Counted from the stretch's first letter, positions 42,794 through 51,342 are shown. The stretch: DNA of 64,000 bases from Streptomyces monashensis (GCF_001866665.1 NZ_MLYO01000076.1:62001-126000); one strand, 5' to 3'. The notes: a model not told the origin generated them from the sequence alone. Numbers and translations are program-made.

Positions 42794-43021
42794 ATGTTCA
42801 CCGCCGTACTGACCGACCGTGAGCGCACCGCCGTACAGGCCTACCTGCGGCTGCTGCACACCGTCCGCGCCGCCTTCGACGGCCCGGCGGACGGCGGCCG
42901 GCCCGCCGTGGTGCCGCCCGCCGTGCTGGCCGAGGCCGAGCAGGCCCTGGCCCGGGCGGGCCTCACGGGCAACGAGGAGCAGTTCTTCCGCCTGCTGCGC
43001 GACTGGTGCCCGCCCGCATGA
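42794..43021 (+). CDS. Small helical protein of unknown function
   Basis: A 75-residue protein, not recognised. ATG 42794 has GGGGAG about 6 bases upstream, and codon use is typical of real Streptomyces genes. The sequence is mostly helical (TDRERTAVQAYLRLLHTVRAAF; VLAEAEQALARAGL; EQFFRLLRDWC) with a single C-terminal cysteine. A promoter of the DNA-damage (RecA-NDp/PafBC) type lies 59 bases upstream, which suggests damage induction. Its neighbours, an ImmA-like peptidase upstream and a convergent PPTase, give no further hint. Confidence 0.72.
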   Translation: MFTAVLTDRERTAVQAYLRLLHTVRAAFDGPADGGRPAVVPPAVLAEAEQALARAGLTGNEEQFFRLLRDWCPPA

Positions 43022-43092
43022 CCGCGCGCCGGGCCGGGCGGCCACCGCCCGGGCGTCACACGTGCGGTACGGCGTCCATGGGCGGTACGACG

Positions 43093-43773
43093 TCACGCGT
43101 GCGGTACGACCACGGAGGTGGCCACGAACCCGTCCCGTACGACCCACTGCCCGTCGAAGGCCTGGAGCCTGCGGCCGTCGACCTGGGGTCCGGGGACGAG
43201 GAGTTCGGCGTGCAGGGTGCCGCGGTCGCCGCCGTCCGGGTCCGGGTGCAGGATGATGTCGGCCTCGGAGAAGTTCAGCCACTTGCGCGTGAGCGGGAAC
43301 CACGCCTTGTAGACGGACTCCTTGGCGCTGAACAGGATCCGGTCCCAGTGCACGCCGGGCCGCCGCGCGGCGAGCCGGGCGAGACGCCCGGACTCGGCGG
43401 GCAGGAGGACGGCCTCGCCGACGCCCTCGGGCAGCGGGCCGTGCGGTTCGGCGTCGACACCGACGGAGGCCAGGTCGCCGTCGCGGGCGAGCACGGCGGC
43501 GCAGTAGCCGTCGCAGTGGGTCATGCTGCCGATCAGGCCGGCCGGCCAGACGGGGGCACCCCGCTCACCGCTCACGACGGGCTGTGCGGGCACCCCGAGC
43601 TTCTCCATGGCGCGCCGGGCGCACCCGCGGACGGCGGCGAACTCACGACGGCGCTTGGCCACCGCCCGCCGGACGAGCGCCGCTTCCTCGGGATAGAGCG
43701 GGGCGTCCCACAGCGGGTCGTCACTGCGTGCCTCCACGACCACGACCGACTCCGGGAGCAGCTCCTCGAACAC
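43093..43773 (-). CDS. 4'-phosphopantetheinyl transferase, Sfp type
   Basis: A 226-residue Sfp-type PPTase, which moves the phosphopantetheine arm of CoA onto carrier proteins of polyketide, peptide or fatty-acid synthases. The Mg/CoA motif is SVGVDAEPHGPLPEGVGEAV and the second motif FSAKESVYKAWFP, with GSMTHCDGYCAA between the halves. It resembles the stand-alone S. coelicolor enzyme encoded in the syntenic region. GTG 43773 has GGAGGG 8 bases upstream, so its first 53 bases lie inside the end of the metallophosphoesterase gene, indicating tight coupling. An in-frame start at 43842 would overlap more and is unlikely. Confidence 0.93.
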   Translation of the reverse strand: MFEELLPESVVVVEARSDDPLWDAPLYPEEAALVRRAVAKRRREFAAVRGCARRAMEKLGVPAQPVVSGERGAPVWPAGLIGSMTHCDGYCAAVLARDGDLASVGVDAEPHGPLPEGVGEAVLLPAESGRLARLAARRPGVHWDRILFSAKESVYKAWFPLTRKWLNFSEADIILHPDPDGGDRGTLHAELLVPGPQVDGRRLQAFDGQWVVRDGFVATSVVVPHA

Positions 43774-44626
43774 CGGTTTCGCCCTCCATCGGCAGGATAC
43801 GACGCAGCCTGCCCGGGGTTTCCGAACGCTTGCGCCACTCACGGGGATAGCCCACGGAGACCTCCACGAAGCGGACTCCGTCGTGCCAGGTCGTGCGGGG
43901 GATGTGCAGATGACCGTAGACCATGGTCGCGATCGGGAACCGGCGGTGCCAGTCGGCGGTCAGCGTGGTGCCGCACCACATGGCGAACTCGGGGTGCCAC
44001 AGGACCTCGGTGGGGTGCCGGTGCAGCGGGTAGTGGTTGGCCGGCACGACGGGCAGGCCGTCGGGGAGCGCGGCGAGCCTGCGCTCGGTCTCGGCGACCC
44101 GGGCCCGGCACCAGGCGTCCCGGGTCGGATACGGGTCGGGGTGCAGCAGGTACTCGTCGTTGCAGACAACGCCGGTGCTTTCCGCGTAGGCGAGGCCCTC
44201 GGCCTTGGTGGCGCAGCCGGCCGGCAGGAAGGAGTAGTCGTACCCGAGGAACAGCGGGGCGACGGCGACCGGGCCGCCCGGTCCGTCCCACACCGGGTAG
44301 GGGTCCTCGGGGGTGACGACGCCGAGCCCGCGGCACATCGCGACCAGGTGCTCGTACCGGGCGACGCCGCGCAGGGTGACGGTGTCCTTCGGGTGGGTCC
44401 ACAGGTCATGGTTGCCCGGCGCCCACAGCACCGTGCGGAAGCGGCCCGCGAGCGTGCCGAGGGCCCAGCGGATGTCGTCCACGGTCTCGGCGACGTCACC
44501 GGCGACGATCAGCCAGTCGTCGTCGCTCGTGGGCCGCATGGCCTCGACCAGGGCGCGGTTCTCCGGATAGGTGATGTGCAGGTCGCTGATGGCCAGCAGC
44601 TGTCCGGCCCCGGCCGTCGGCTCCAC
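43721..44626 (-). CDS. Calcineurin-like metallophosphoesterase
   Basis: A 301-residue two-metal phosphoesterase. The motif series is complete: ISDLHI near residue 13, GDVAE near 45, APGNHDLW near 76, then a late VVPANHYPL and YGHLHIP. The substrate is unknown. GTG 44626 has AAAGGGG 6-7 bases upstream; ATG 44647 is an alternative with poor ribosome spacing. Its 3' end overlaps the PPTase gene by 53 bases, an arrangement that suggests the two are always made together. It is divergent from the ATP-grasp gene. Confidence 0.88.
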   Translation of the reverse strand: MEPTAGAGQLLAISDLHITYPENRALVEAMRPTSDDDWLIVAGDVAETVDDIRWALGTLAGRFRTVLWAPGNHDLWTHPKDTVTLRGVARYEHLVAMCRGLGVVTPEDPYPVWDGPGGPVAVAPLFLGYDYSFLPAGCATKAEGLAYAESTGVVCNDEYLLHPDPYPTRDAWCRARVAETERRLAALPDGLPVVPANHYPLHRHPTEVLWHPEFAMWCGTTLTADWHRRFPIATMVYGHLHIPRTTWHDGVRFVEVSVGYPREWRKRSETPGRLRRILPMEGETGVRGAAPGVGRGRGGTQ

Positions 44627-44899
44627 CCCGTGCCCCTTTCCGATCATCCTCCGTCTCGACCACAAGAACATACTCCCGGAGCCGGGACAAGGGGGGCACG
44701 GGCCCGGCAGGGGGACTCTAGGGGGTTCGTGAATCCGTAACCCCGGCGTTGCACGAGCGGGCACTTGAAAGCCTTATGATCGCCCCAACACCGTCGCCCC
44801 AACTTCCCCTCTTCACAGGGGCTGTTCGGTGTCCCTTCCTTCCTTCTGCCCGGGCACGGGCCGCTCCGCCCTGCCCGAAATCCCCGAAAGGCGGCCTGC

Positions 44900-46027
44900 A
44901 TGCTCTCTCGCGTACGCGTCTGGCTCAACCGCACGTACGCGGAGAACGTCTTCTTCATGGAACAGCTGCGGAGAAATCCCAGCGACCGCGCCGTGGAGAT
45001 CCATGCGACGCACGGGGACCCCGACTCCCCCGTGCTGGCCGCCGCCGACACCGCCGAGCTCGAGCCGGAGGGCCTGTCTCCGGCCGCCTATGTCGAGTAC
45101 GCCCTCGACCAGTGCGCCCGGCGCGGTATCGACGTCTTCGTGCCCCGGCTGCACCAGGGGGCGATCGTGGCGCACCGCGCCGACTTCGCGGCGGCGGGCA
45201 CGGCGCTGCTGGCACCGACCCCGGAGGCGGTGGCCGTGTTCGAGGACAAGGCGACCGCGTACGAGGCGGTCCGCTCGGTGGGCGTCCCCGTGCCGCCGTG
45301 GTGGCGGGTGCGTACGGCCGACGAACTCCTCGCCACGGTCGAGGAGTTGGAGTCGGCCGGGCACAAGGCGTGCTTCAAGCCGGCCGCCGGTGCGGGCGGG
45401 GTCGGCTTCCGGGTGATCACCCGCGCCCCGTTCTCGCTGGCCCATCTCGCGGGCTTCCCCGGCCCGTACGTACAGCTGGACCTGGTCCTCGAAGCCCTGC
45501 GGCGTGCGCAGGAACTGGTGGACTGGCTGGTGATGCCGCGACTGGAGCAGCCCGAGGTGTCCGTCGACGTCCTCACCGGGCCGGACAACCGGGTGCGGCT
45601 CGCGGTGGGCCGCACGAAGAACGGCCGCCGGCGCGGCTTCACCCTGGACGAACGCTGGCTGGCCCCGGCCCGGCTGATCGCGGAGGGCTTCGGGCTGCAC
45701 CACCTGTCCAACATCCAGTTCCGCATGCACGGCGACGAGCCGGTGCTGCTGGACGTCAACACGCGGCCGGCCGGGGGCCTGCACCAGCTGTCCCTGTGCG
45801 GGGTGAACGCCCCGTGGGCCGCCGTGCGGTTGGCCCTCGGCGAGGACCCGGGCGTGCTCGAGCCGCCGTTCCTCGGGCAGGACTACACGGTGGTGTCGGG
45901 GCCTCGCCCGCTGCTGCCCACGGCGTTCCCGCGGCAGAGGCAGGCGTCGCAGGAGGCCGGGGTTGTGTTGCCGGTGGCGCCGTTGCCTGTGCAGGCCGCT
46001 TCGGCGGCGCAGGCGCTGCCGCTGTAG
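44900..46027 (+). CDS. ATP-grasp domain enzyme
   Basis: A 375-residue ATP-grasp ligase-like protein. An N-terminal pre-ATP-grasp Rossmann-like part (about residues 1-105; LSRVRVWLNRTYAENVFFMEQLRRN) is followed by the ATP-grasp core: VFEDKATAYEAVRSVGVPVPPW near 113, KACFKPAAGAGGVGFRVI near 155, and the metal-binding end NIQFRMHGDEPVLLDVNTRPAGGLH near 270-295. Such enzymes join a carboxylate to an amine or thiol through an acyl phosphate. The substrate is unknown. ATG 44900 has GAAAGG upstream; a TATGAT -10-like box lies at 44775-44780. The C-terminal 50 residues are low in complexity. Confidence 0.85.
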   Translation: MLSRVRVWLNRTYAENVFFMEQLRRNPSDRAVEIHATHGDPDSPVLAAADTAELEPEGLSPAAYVEYALDQCARRGIDVFVPRLHQGAIVAHRADFAAAGTALLAPTPEAVAVFEDKATAYEAVRSVGVPVPPWWRVRTADELLATVEELESAGHKACFKPAAGAGGVGFRVITRAPFSLAHLAGFPGPYVQLDLVLEALRRAQELVDWLVMPRLEQPEVSVDVLTGPDNRVRLAVGRTKNGRRRGFTLDERWLAPARLIAEGFGLHHLSNIQFRMHGDEPVLLDVNTRPAGGLHQLSLCGVNAPWAAVRLALGEDPGVLEPPFLGQDYTVVSGPRPLLPTAFPRQRQASQEAGVVLPVAPLPVQAASAAQALPL

Positions 46028-46066
46028 GCCGCCTGCCGGGTGCGGGTCCGCCGTGGCTCGTCGCGC

Positions 46067-46101
46067 CGTCCGCCCGCGCCCCGTCGGGGCGCGGGCGGAC
46101 G
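46067..46101. terminator. Strong bidirectional terminator
   Basis: A perfect 16-bp GC stem (46067-46082 with 46086-46101; arms begin CGTCCGCCCGCG) with a 3-base GTC loop lies between the convergent ATP-grasp and GH38 genes. Confidence 0.88.
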
Positions 46102-46107
46102 CGTGTC

Positions 46108-49100
46108 TCAGCGGCTCACTGCCAGCCGCAGTGTCCGCACCTCGAACGGCCGCAGCTGCACCGGTACGGCGTTCCCGTCGGTCCCGGCCGGTTCGAGCGG
46201 GCGTTCCAGCAGGTCGGTGATCTCGGCTCCGGCCAGGGGGAACCCGGTGCGCAGGACGCCGTTCACACGGCCGCCCCGGGACTCGTAGAGCCGGACCACC
46301 ACGTCCCCGGAGCCGTCGTCGGCGAGCTTGACCGCCTCCACGGTCACGCCCTCGCCCTCGGCGCGGACGACGGGCTCGGGCTCGCCCGCCGAATCGGCCA
46401 CGCGCAGTGGGAGGTTGAGGGCGTAGCCCTCGGCGACCGCGTCCTCGATGCTCGCACCGGGCAGCAGCGCGTAGGTGAAGCGGTGGCGGCCCTGGTCGGC
46501 CTCGGGGTCGGGGACGCGTGGGGCGCGCACCAGGCTGAGGCCGACCGTGGTCGTCGTGCCGCCGTCCTCGCGGACCGTGCGGGTGACGTCGTGGCCGTAG
46601 GTGGAGTCGTTGACGATCGCGACGCCGTAGCCGGGCTCTGCGATGTGCACCCAGCGGTGTCCGGACACCTCGAAGCGGGCCGCCTCCCAGGTGGTGTTGG
46701 TGTGGGTGGGCCGCTGGACGTGGCCGAACTGGATCTCGGCGTGGGAGTGCGCGGCGCGCACGTCGACGGGGAAGCCCGCCTTGAGGATCTTCTCCGTCTC
46801 GTGCCAGTCGATGTCCGTCTCGATGTCGATCCGGGCGCTGCCGGCGCGGACGGTGATCGTCTGGGTGATGCGGGAGCCCTTGCCGAAGGAGCGGACCACG
46901 CGGATCGCGCCGAGGAGAGGGGTCTCCTCTACCACGGTGACCGAGTCGGGCTCCAGCAGGTCGGTGTAGCGGTTGCGGTAGTGCTTGTCGATGTCCCAGG
47001 CATCCCAGTAGTTGGGGAGGTCGGTGTGCAGGCGGAGGAGGTTGCCGGGGCCGGCGAGGACTTCGCGGTCGGATCGAAGATCGCATACAGAAGACAGTGT
47101 TCCGTCTTCAGCCACCTGTACACGGACGATCCCATTCTGCATACACCGCCCGCTCACCGTCACCGGCTGCGGCGGCTCGGCCGGGACCAGGGGCGCGGAG
47201 CCGTTCGCGGGCACCTGTACATACACCGGCGCGCCCTGCGGTGTGCGGACCACCTCGGCGCGGTCGCGGGGGCTCGTGTTGAACACGCGGGGCGTACCGG
47301 TGCCCAGGGCGGCGATCGCCTCGCCGGTGAGCGCCGTGAGTTCCCGTGCCACCCGGGCGTACTCGGCCTCGGCCTCGCGGTGCACCCAGGCGATGGAGGA
47401 GCCGGGCAGGATGTCGTGGAACTGGTGCAGCAGGACCGTCTTCCACAGCCGGTCCAGTTTCTCGTACGGGTAGGCGTACTCCGGTGCGTGCAGGGCGGCC
47501 GTGGTGGCCCACAACTCGGCCTCCCGGAGCAGGTGCTCGCTGCGGCGGTTGCCCTGCTTGGTGCGGGCCTGGGTGGTGTAGGTGGCGCGGTGCAGTTCCA
47601 GGTACAGCTCGCCGACCCAGACCGGTGCGTCCGGGTACTCGGCGCGGGCCTTGGTGAAGAAGACGTCCGGGTGCTCGATCTCGACCTTCGCCGAGCCCTC
47701 CAGGTCCTTCAGGCGGCGGGCGCGTTCCATGATCTCGCGGGTGGGGCCGCCGCCGCCGTCGCCCCAGCCGAAGGGGGCGAGGGAGCGGGTGGCGCCGCCC
47801 TTCTCGGCGTAGTTGCGCACGGCCCGGGACAGTTCCTCGCCGCTGAAGCGGGCGTTGTAGGTGTCGATGGGCGGGAAGTGGGTGAAGATCCGGGTGCCGT
47901 CGATGCCCTCCCACCAGAAGGTGTGGTGGGGGAAGGTGTTGGTCTGGTTCCAGGAGATCTTCTGGGTCAGGAACCAGTCGTTGCCGGCGAGCTTGGCCAG
48001 CTGCGGGTAGGCGGCGGTGTAGCCGAAGGAGTCCGGCAGCCAGACGCCCTTGGTCTCGATGCCGAAGTGGTCCATGAAGAACCGTTTGCCGTGCACGAGT
48101 TGGCGGGCGAGGGCCTCGCCGCCGGGCAGGTTGCCGTCGGCCTCCACCCACATGCCGCCGACCGGCGCCCACTGGCCCTTGGCGACGGACTTCTTGATCC
48201 GCTCCCACACGTGGGGGTAGTTGTCCCGGACCCACTCGTACTGCTGGGCCTGGGAGCAGGCGAAGACGAACTCCTCGTACTCGTCGGCGAGCGCGGTGAC
48301 GTTGGAGAAGGTGCGGGACGTCTTGCGCTTGGTCTCGCGGATCGGCCACAGCCAGGCGGAGTCGATGTGCGCGTGGCCGATGCCGGACAGGATGTGCGCG
48401 CTGGCGTGGGCGGGCTTGGCGAGCACGGGCTTCAGGGCTTCGCGCAGGGCGGTCGCGGAGCCGGCTACGTCGTCCAGGTCGAGCAGGTCCATGGCCCGGT
48501 CGAGGGCGTGGGTGATCTCGTGCCGGCGCGGGTCGTGCTCGCCCAGCTCCCGCATCAGTTCACGCAGCACCTGGAGGTCGAGGTCGAGGTGCCAGACCTC
48601 CTCGTCGAGGACGGCGAGGTCGGCACGGCGGAATGTGTACAGGGGACGGTCGCCTGCGGTCCGTACATCGCCGAGCGCGGTGGGTGCGCTGAACTCGTTC
48701 GCGAGGATGTCCGGGTTGGAGGCGGCCTCCACCAGATACTCGACGACTTCTCCGCCGGCGGCCGGGCGGGCGACCGGCACGTACTGGTTGAGCGGGTTGA
48801 CCGCCTTGAGCGGGGTGCCGTCGGTGAGGTGGACGAGCGCCTCGGCCTGGTTGCCGGGCCAGTCGCCGACGAAGCCGAGGTCGATGACGGACTCGACCCG
48901 CCGGCCGGCCCAGTCCGCGGGGACCTCGCCCCGCATCCGGAACCAGGTCGTGCCCCAGGGCGGGCCCCACGGGGTGTCCATGGCGAACGGGGTGTACGGG
49001 GCGGCCGCGGCCTCTTCGAAGGGGACCGGTTCCCCGGGCGCCTGCCAGGCCGCCACCTCGAAGGGGACGCGGGCCGCGTAGACGGCGGGCTTGATGCGCT

Positions 49101-49152
49101 GGTCGTGGAGGCGGGCGACGCGTTCCTCGATGCGGCGGCGTTCGTCGTGCAT
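46108..49152 (-). CDS. Alpha-mannosidase, GH38
   Basis: A 1014-residue GH38 alpha-mannosidase with no signal peptide, so cytoplasmic. An N-terminal beta domain (about 1-240) precedes the catalytic domain: GIGHAHIDSAWLWPIRET (zinc-binding H and D, near residue 258), WVEADGNLPGGEALARQ, the nucleophile region WLPDSFGYTAAYPQL near 365, and HTFWWEGIDGTRIFTHFPP. Beta-sandwich domains fill the C-terminal half. It would trim imported mannosides or N-glycan fragments. ATG 49152 has GGAG upstream. A LacI-type palindrome lies 35 bases before the start. The segment at about 47068-47150 has unusually AT-rich codons. Confidence 0.94.
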   Translation of the reverse strand: MHDERRRIEERVARLHDQRIKPAVYAARVPFEVAAWQAPGEPVPFEEAAAAPYTPFAMDTPWGPPWGTTWFRMRGEVPADWAGRRVESVIDLGFVGDWPGNQAEALVHLTDGTPLKAVNPLNQYVPVARPAAGGEVVEYLVEAASNPDILANEFSAPTALGDVRTAGDRPLYTFRRADLAVLDEEVWHLDLDLQVLRELMRELGEHDPRRHEITHALDRAMDLLDLDDVAGSATALREALKPVLAKPAHASAHILSGIGHAHIDSAWLWPIRETKRKTSRTFSNVTALADEYEEFVFACSQAQQYEWVRDNYPHVWERIKKSVAKGQWAPVGGMWVEADGNLPGGEALARQLVHGKRFFMDHFGIETKGVWLPDSFGYTAAYPQLAKLAGNDWFLTQKISWNQTNTFPHHTFWWEGIDGTRIFTHFPPIDTYNARFSGEELSRAVRNYAEKGGATRSLAPFGWGDGGGGPTREIMERARRLKDLEGSAKVEIEHPDVFFTKARAEYPDAPVWVGELYLELHRATYTTQARTKQGNRRSEHLLREAELWATTAALHAPEYAYPYEKLDRLWKTVLLHQFHDILPGSSIAWVHREAEAEYARVARELTALTGEAIAALGTGTPRVFNTSPRDRAEVVRTPQGAPVYVQVPANGSAPLVPAEPPQPVTVSGRCMQNGIVRVQVAEDGTLSSVCDLRSDREVLAGPGNLLRLHTDLPNYWDAWDIDKHYRNRYTDLLEPDSVTVVEETPLLGAIRVVRSFGKGSRITQTITVRAGSARIDIETDIDWHETEKILKAGFPVDVRAAHSHAEIQFGHVQRPTHTNTTWEAARFEVSGHRWVHIAEPGYGVAIVNDSTYGHDVTRTVREDGGTTTTVGLSLVRAPRVPDPEADQGRHRFTYALLPGASIEDAVAEGYALNLPLRVADSAGEPEPVVRAEGEGVTVEAVKLADDGSGDVVVRLYESRGGRVNGVLRTGFPLAGAEITDLLERPLEPAGTDGNAVPVQLRPFEVRTLRLAVSR

Positions 49153-49187
49153 GGCGGTCTCCAGGAGGGAGAGACGAGCAGAAGGAC

Positions 49188-49201
49188 TGAAAGCGCTTAC
49201 T
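49188..49201. promoter_or_regulatory. LacI-type operator before the GH38 gene
   Basis: TGAAAGCGCTTACT is a near-palindrome around AGCGCT, the core used by LacI-family repressors. It lies 36 bases upstream of the mannosidase start, between it and the GH4 gene. Confidence 0.55.
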
Positions 49202-49209
49202 AAGACTGC

Positions 49210-50547
49210 TCACTTAAGGTACGCGAGGCCAGGATGGACCTCGGCGTAGCCCTCGACCAGTCTGCGGGCGACGGTGACCGAGTCGACCAGCGGATGCAGC
49301 GCGAAGGCCTTCACGGCGGTGTGCCGGGAGCCGGACTCGGCGGCGGCGAGCACCTCGCGCTCGACGGCCTTGACCGAGCAGACCAGTCCGGTGGCGTGGC
49401 CGGGCAGCGGGGTGACCGAGACGGGGCGGGCGCCGCTCGCGTCGACCATGCAGGGGACCTCGATGACGGCGTCACCGTCGAGCGCCGAGAGGGTGGTGCC
49501 GTTGCGCACGTTCAGGATCAGCGTGGTGCGCTCGTCGCGGGCGATGGCCCGCATCAGGGCGAGGGCGACCTTCTCGTACCCCCCGGACAGGTCGTCGGCC
49601 TCGCGCTCCCCCGCGCCGGCGCTCTCCCGGTTCTCGGCCATGTACGTGGCCTCGCGCTCGGCCCGGGTGCGGTCCCAGGCCGTGAGCGCGGAGGCGTCCG
49701 GGCGCAGGGCGTCGTCGTAGAAACGGGCCTGCTGGTCGCGCAGGAAGGCGCCCCGGGTGCGCTCGGCCTGCTGGTAGGCGTGCACGGCTTCCCGGTTGAA
49801 GTAGTAGTAGTGCAGGTACTCGTTGGGGATCGCGCCGAGCGACTGGAGCCAGTCGGTGCCGAAGAGCCGGCCCTCCTCGAAGGAGCCGAGCAGCGCGGGG
49901 TCGGCGAGCAGGCGCGGGAGTTCGTCGCGTCCGGCGACGCGCAGGCCGCGCACCCAGCCGAGGTGGTTGAGGCCGACGTAGTCGACGAAGGCCCGCTTCG
50001 GGTCGGCCCCGAGGGCGCGGGCGATCCGGCGGCCGAGGCCGACGGGCGAGTCGCAGATGCCGATGACGCGGTCGCCGAGGTGGCGGGACATGGCCTCGGT
50101 GACCAGGCCGGCCGGGTTGGTGAAGTTGATGACCCAGGCATCGGGGGCGAGCCGGGCCACGCGGCGGGCGATGTCGGCGGCGACGGGGACGGTGCGCAGG
50201 CCGTAGGCGATGCCGCCCGCGCCGACGGTCTCCTGGCCGAGGACGCCCTCGGCGAGCGCGACCCTCTCGTCGTTCGCCCGGCCCTCCAGCCCGCCGACGC
50301 GGATCGCGGAGAAGACGAAGTCGGCACCGGTGAGCGCCTCGTCGAGGTCGGTGGTGGCGCTCACCCGGGGTGCGTCGGGGATCCCGGCGGCCTGTTCATC
50401 CAATACACGAGATACTGCATACAGTCGACGGTCGTCCAGGTCATGGAGGACGACCTCGGTGACCCGCCCTTCGGCGTGGTCGGCCAGCAGTGCACCGTAT
50501 ACGAGCGGCACGCGGAATCCGCCCCCGCCCAGAATCGTCAGCTTCAC
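49210..50547 (-). CDS. GH4 family glycosidase (6-phospho-beta-glucosidase type)
   Basis: A 445-residue NAD- and metal-dependent glycosidase of family GH4. The NAD loop is LTILGGGGFRVP at the start, followed by VVLHDLD, ATTDLDEALTGADFV, QETVGAGGIAYGLRT, the metal cysteine in GICDSPVGL and the histidine in GLNHLGWVRG. These match the CelF-type 6-phospho-beta-glucosidase group, although in Streptomyces such proteins may act on non-phosphorylated sugars. GTG 50547 has GAAGGG upstream and overlaps the DeoR stop (GTGA), so the two form an operon. A codon-odd patch with GCATACAGTCGAC lies at 50395-50430, near its N-terminus. Confidence 0.92.
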   Translation of the reverse strand: MKLTILGGGGFRVPLVYGALLADHAEGRVTEVVLHDLDDRRLYAVSRVLDEQAAGIPDAPRVSATTDLDEALTGADFVFSAIRVGGLEGRANDERVALAEGVLGQETVGAGGIAYGLRTVPVAADIARRVARLAPDAWVINFTNPAGLVTEAMSRHLGDRVIGICDSPVGLGRRIARALGADPKRAFVDYVGLNHLGWVRGLRVAGRDELPRLLADPALLGSFEEGRLFGTDWLQSLGAIPNEYLHYYYFNREAVHAYQQAERTRGAFLRDQQARFYDDALRPDASALTAWDRTRAEREATYMAENRESAGAGEREADDLSGGYEKVALALMRAIARDERTTLILNVRNGTTLSALDGDAVIEVPCMVDASGARPVSVTPLPGHATGLVCSVKAVEREVLAAAESGSRHTAVKAFALHPLVDSVTVARRLVEGYAEVHPGLAYLK

Positions 50548-51338
50548 CTCTGCACCCTTCCCCGGTCGTCCGCCACGACCACCTCGACTCCGGCTTCCTG
50601 CAGAGCGGAGCGGGTGGCCGGGTCCACCGGCGCGTCCGTCACCACCGCGTCCAGGTCCTCGGGACCGCACACCTTCGCCATGCCCGTGCCCGGGAACTTG
50701 GCGGCGTCCGCGAGCAGGACGACCCTGTCGCTCGCCGCGATCATGGCCCGCTTGACCGGCACCTCGACCACGGTCGTGTCCATCACCTGCCCGCCCGGCC
50801 GGATCCCGCTGGTGCCGAGGAAGAGCCAGTCGGCGTGCAGCTGGCGCAGGTTGTCCTCGGTGAGGAAGCCGACGAGGGAGCGGTACTCGCGGCGGACCAT
50901 GCCGCCGAGCAGCACCAGCGCGATGTCCTCGTCGTCGGCCAGCTCCTCGTAGACCACGAGGTTGCTGGTGATGACGGTCAGGCGGCGGCCGTGCAGGTGC
51001 CGGGCGAGCCGGTAGGCGGTGGTGCCGATGTCGAGCAGGACCGACTGGCCGTCGGTGATCATGGCCGCCGCCCGGGCCGCGATGGCGTCCTTCTCGTCGA
51101 CGCGCACCTCGGCGACCTCGGCGAAGGGCTGGTCGCCCTCCTCGACGACCGCGCCGCCGTGGACGCGGGTGAGCAGGCCGTCCTCCTCCAGTCTGACCAG
51201 GTCGCGGCGGACGGTGGCCGGGCTGACGCCGAGCTGCTCGGACAGCTCGGCGACGGAGGCCGGACCACCGGAGCGCAGGACGCTCAGGATGCGTTGATGT
51301 CGTCGTTCTGCCAGCACGGCATGAACAGTACTCGTCAT
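50544..51338 (-). CDS. DeoR-family sugar regulator
   Basis: A 264-residue DeoR-family repressor. The N-terminal helix-turn-helix is ERRHQRILSVLRSGGPASVAELSEQLGVSPATVRRDL with the usual HGGAV end, and the sugar-phosphate-sensing domain has LDIGTTAYRLARHL, TSNLVVYEEL, VLLGGMVRREYRSLVG and ADAAKFPGTGMA. It is divergent from pfkB and the importer, and its stop overlaps the GH4 gene. It probably controls both arms, with a sugar phosphate (perhaps the PfkB product) as inducer. ATG 51338 is taken; a GTG a few codons later (VLAERRHQR) is possible. Confidence 0.92.
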   Translation of the reverse strand: MTSTVHAVLAERRHQRILSVLRSGGPASVAELSEQLGVSPATVRRDLVRLEEDGLLTRVHGGAVVEEGDQPFAEVAEVRVDEKDAIAARAAAMITDGQSVLLDIGTTAYRLARHLHGRRLTVITSNLVVYEELADDEDIALVLLGGMVRREYRSLVGFLTEDNLRQLHADWLFLGTSGIRPGGQVMDTTVVEVPVKRAMIAASDRVVLLADAAKFPGTGMAKVCGPEDLDAVVTDAPVDPATRSALQEAGVEVVVADDRGRVQR

Positions 51339-51342
51339 CTCC

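Noticed and set aside
43093..46027. Natural-product gene cluster around PPTase and ATP-grasp enzyme
   Set aside because: No carrier protein, synthase, thioesterase or tailoring genes are nearby; such PPTases usually stand alone.
44749..49203. 1484-codon open frame on the plus strand
   Set aside because: It overlaps the ATP-grasp and GH38 genes, has no domain signature, and is the usual GC-rich antisense/alternate-frame opening.
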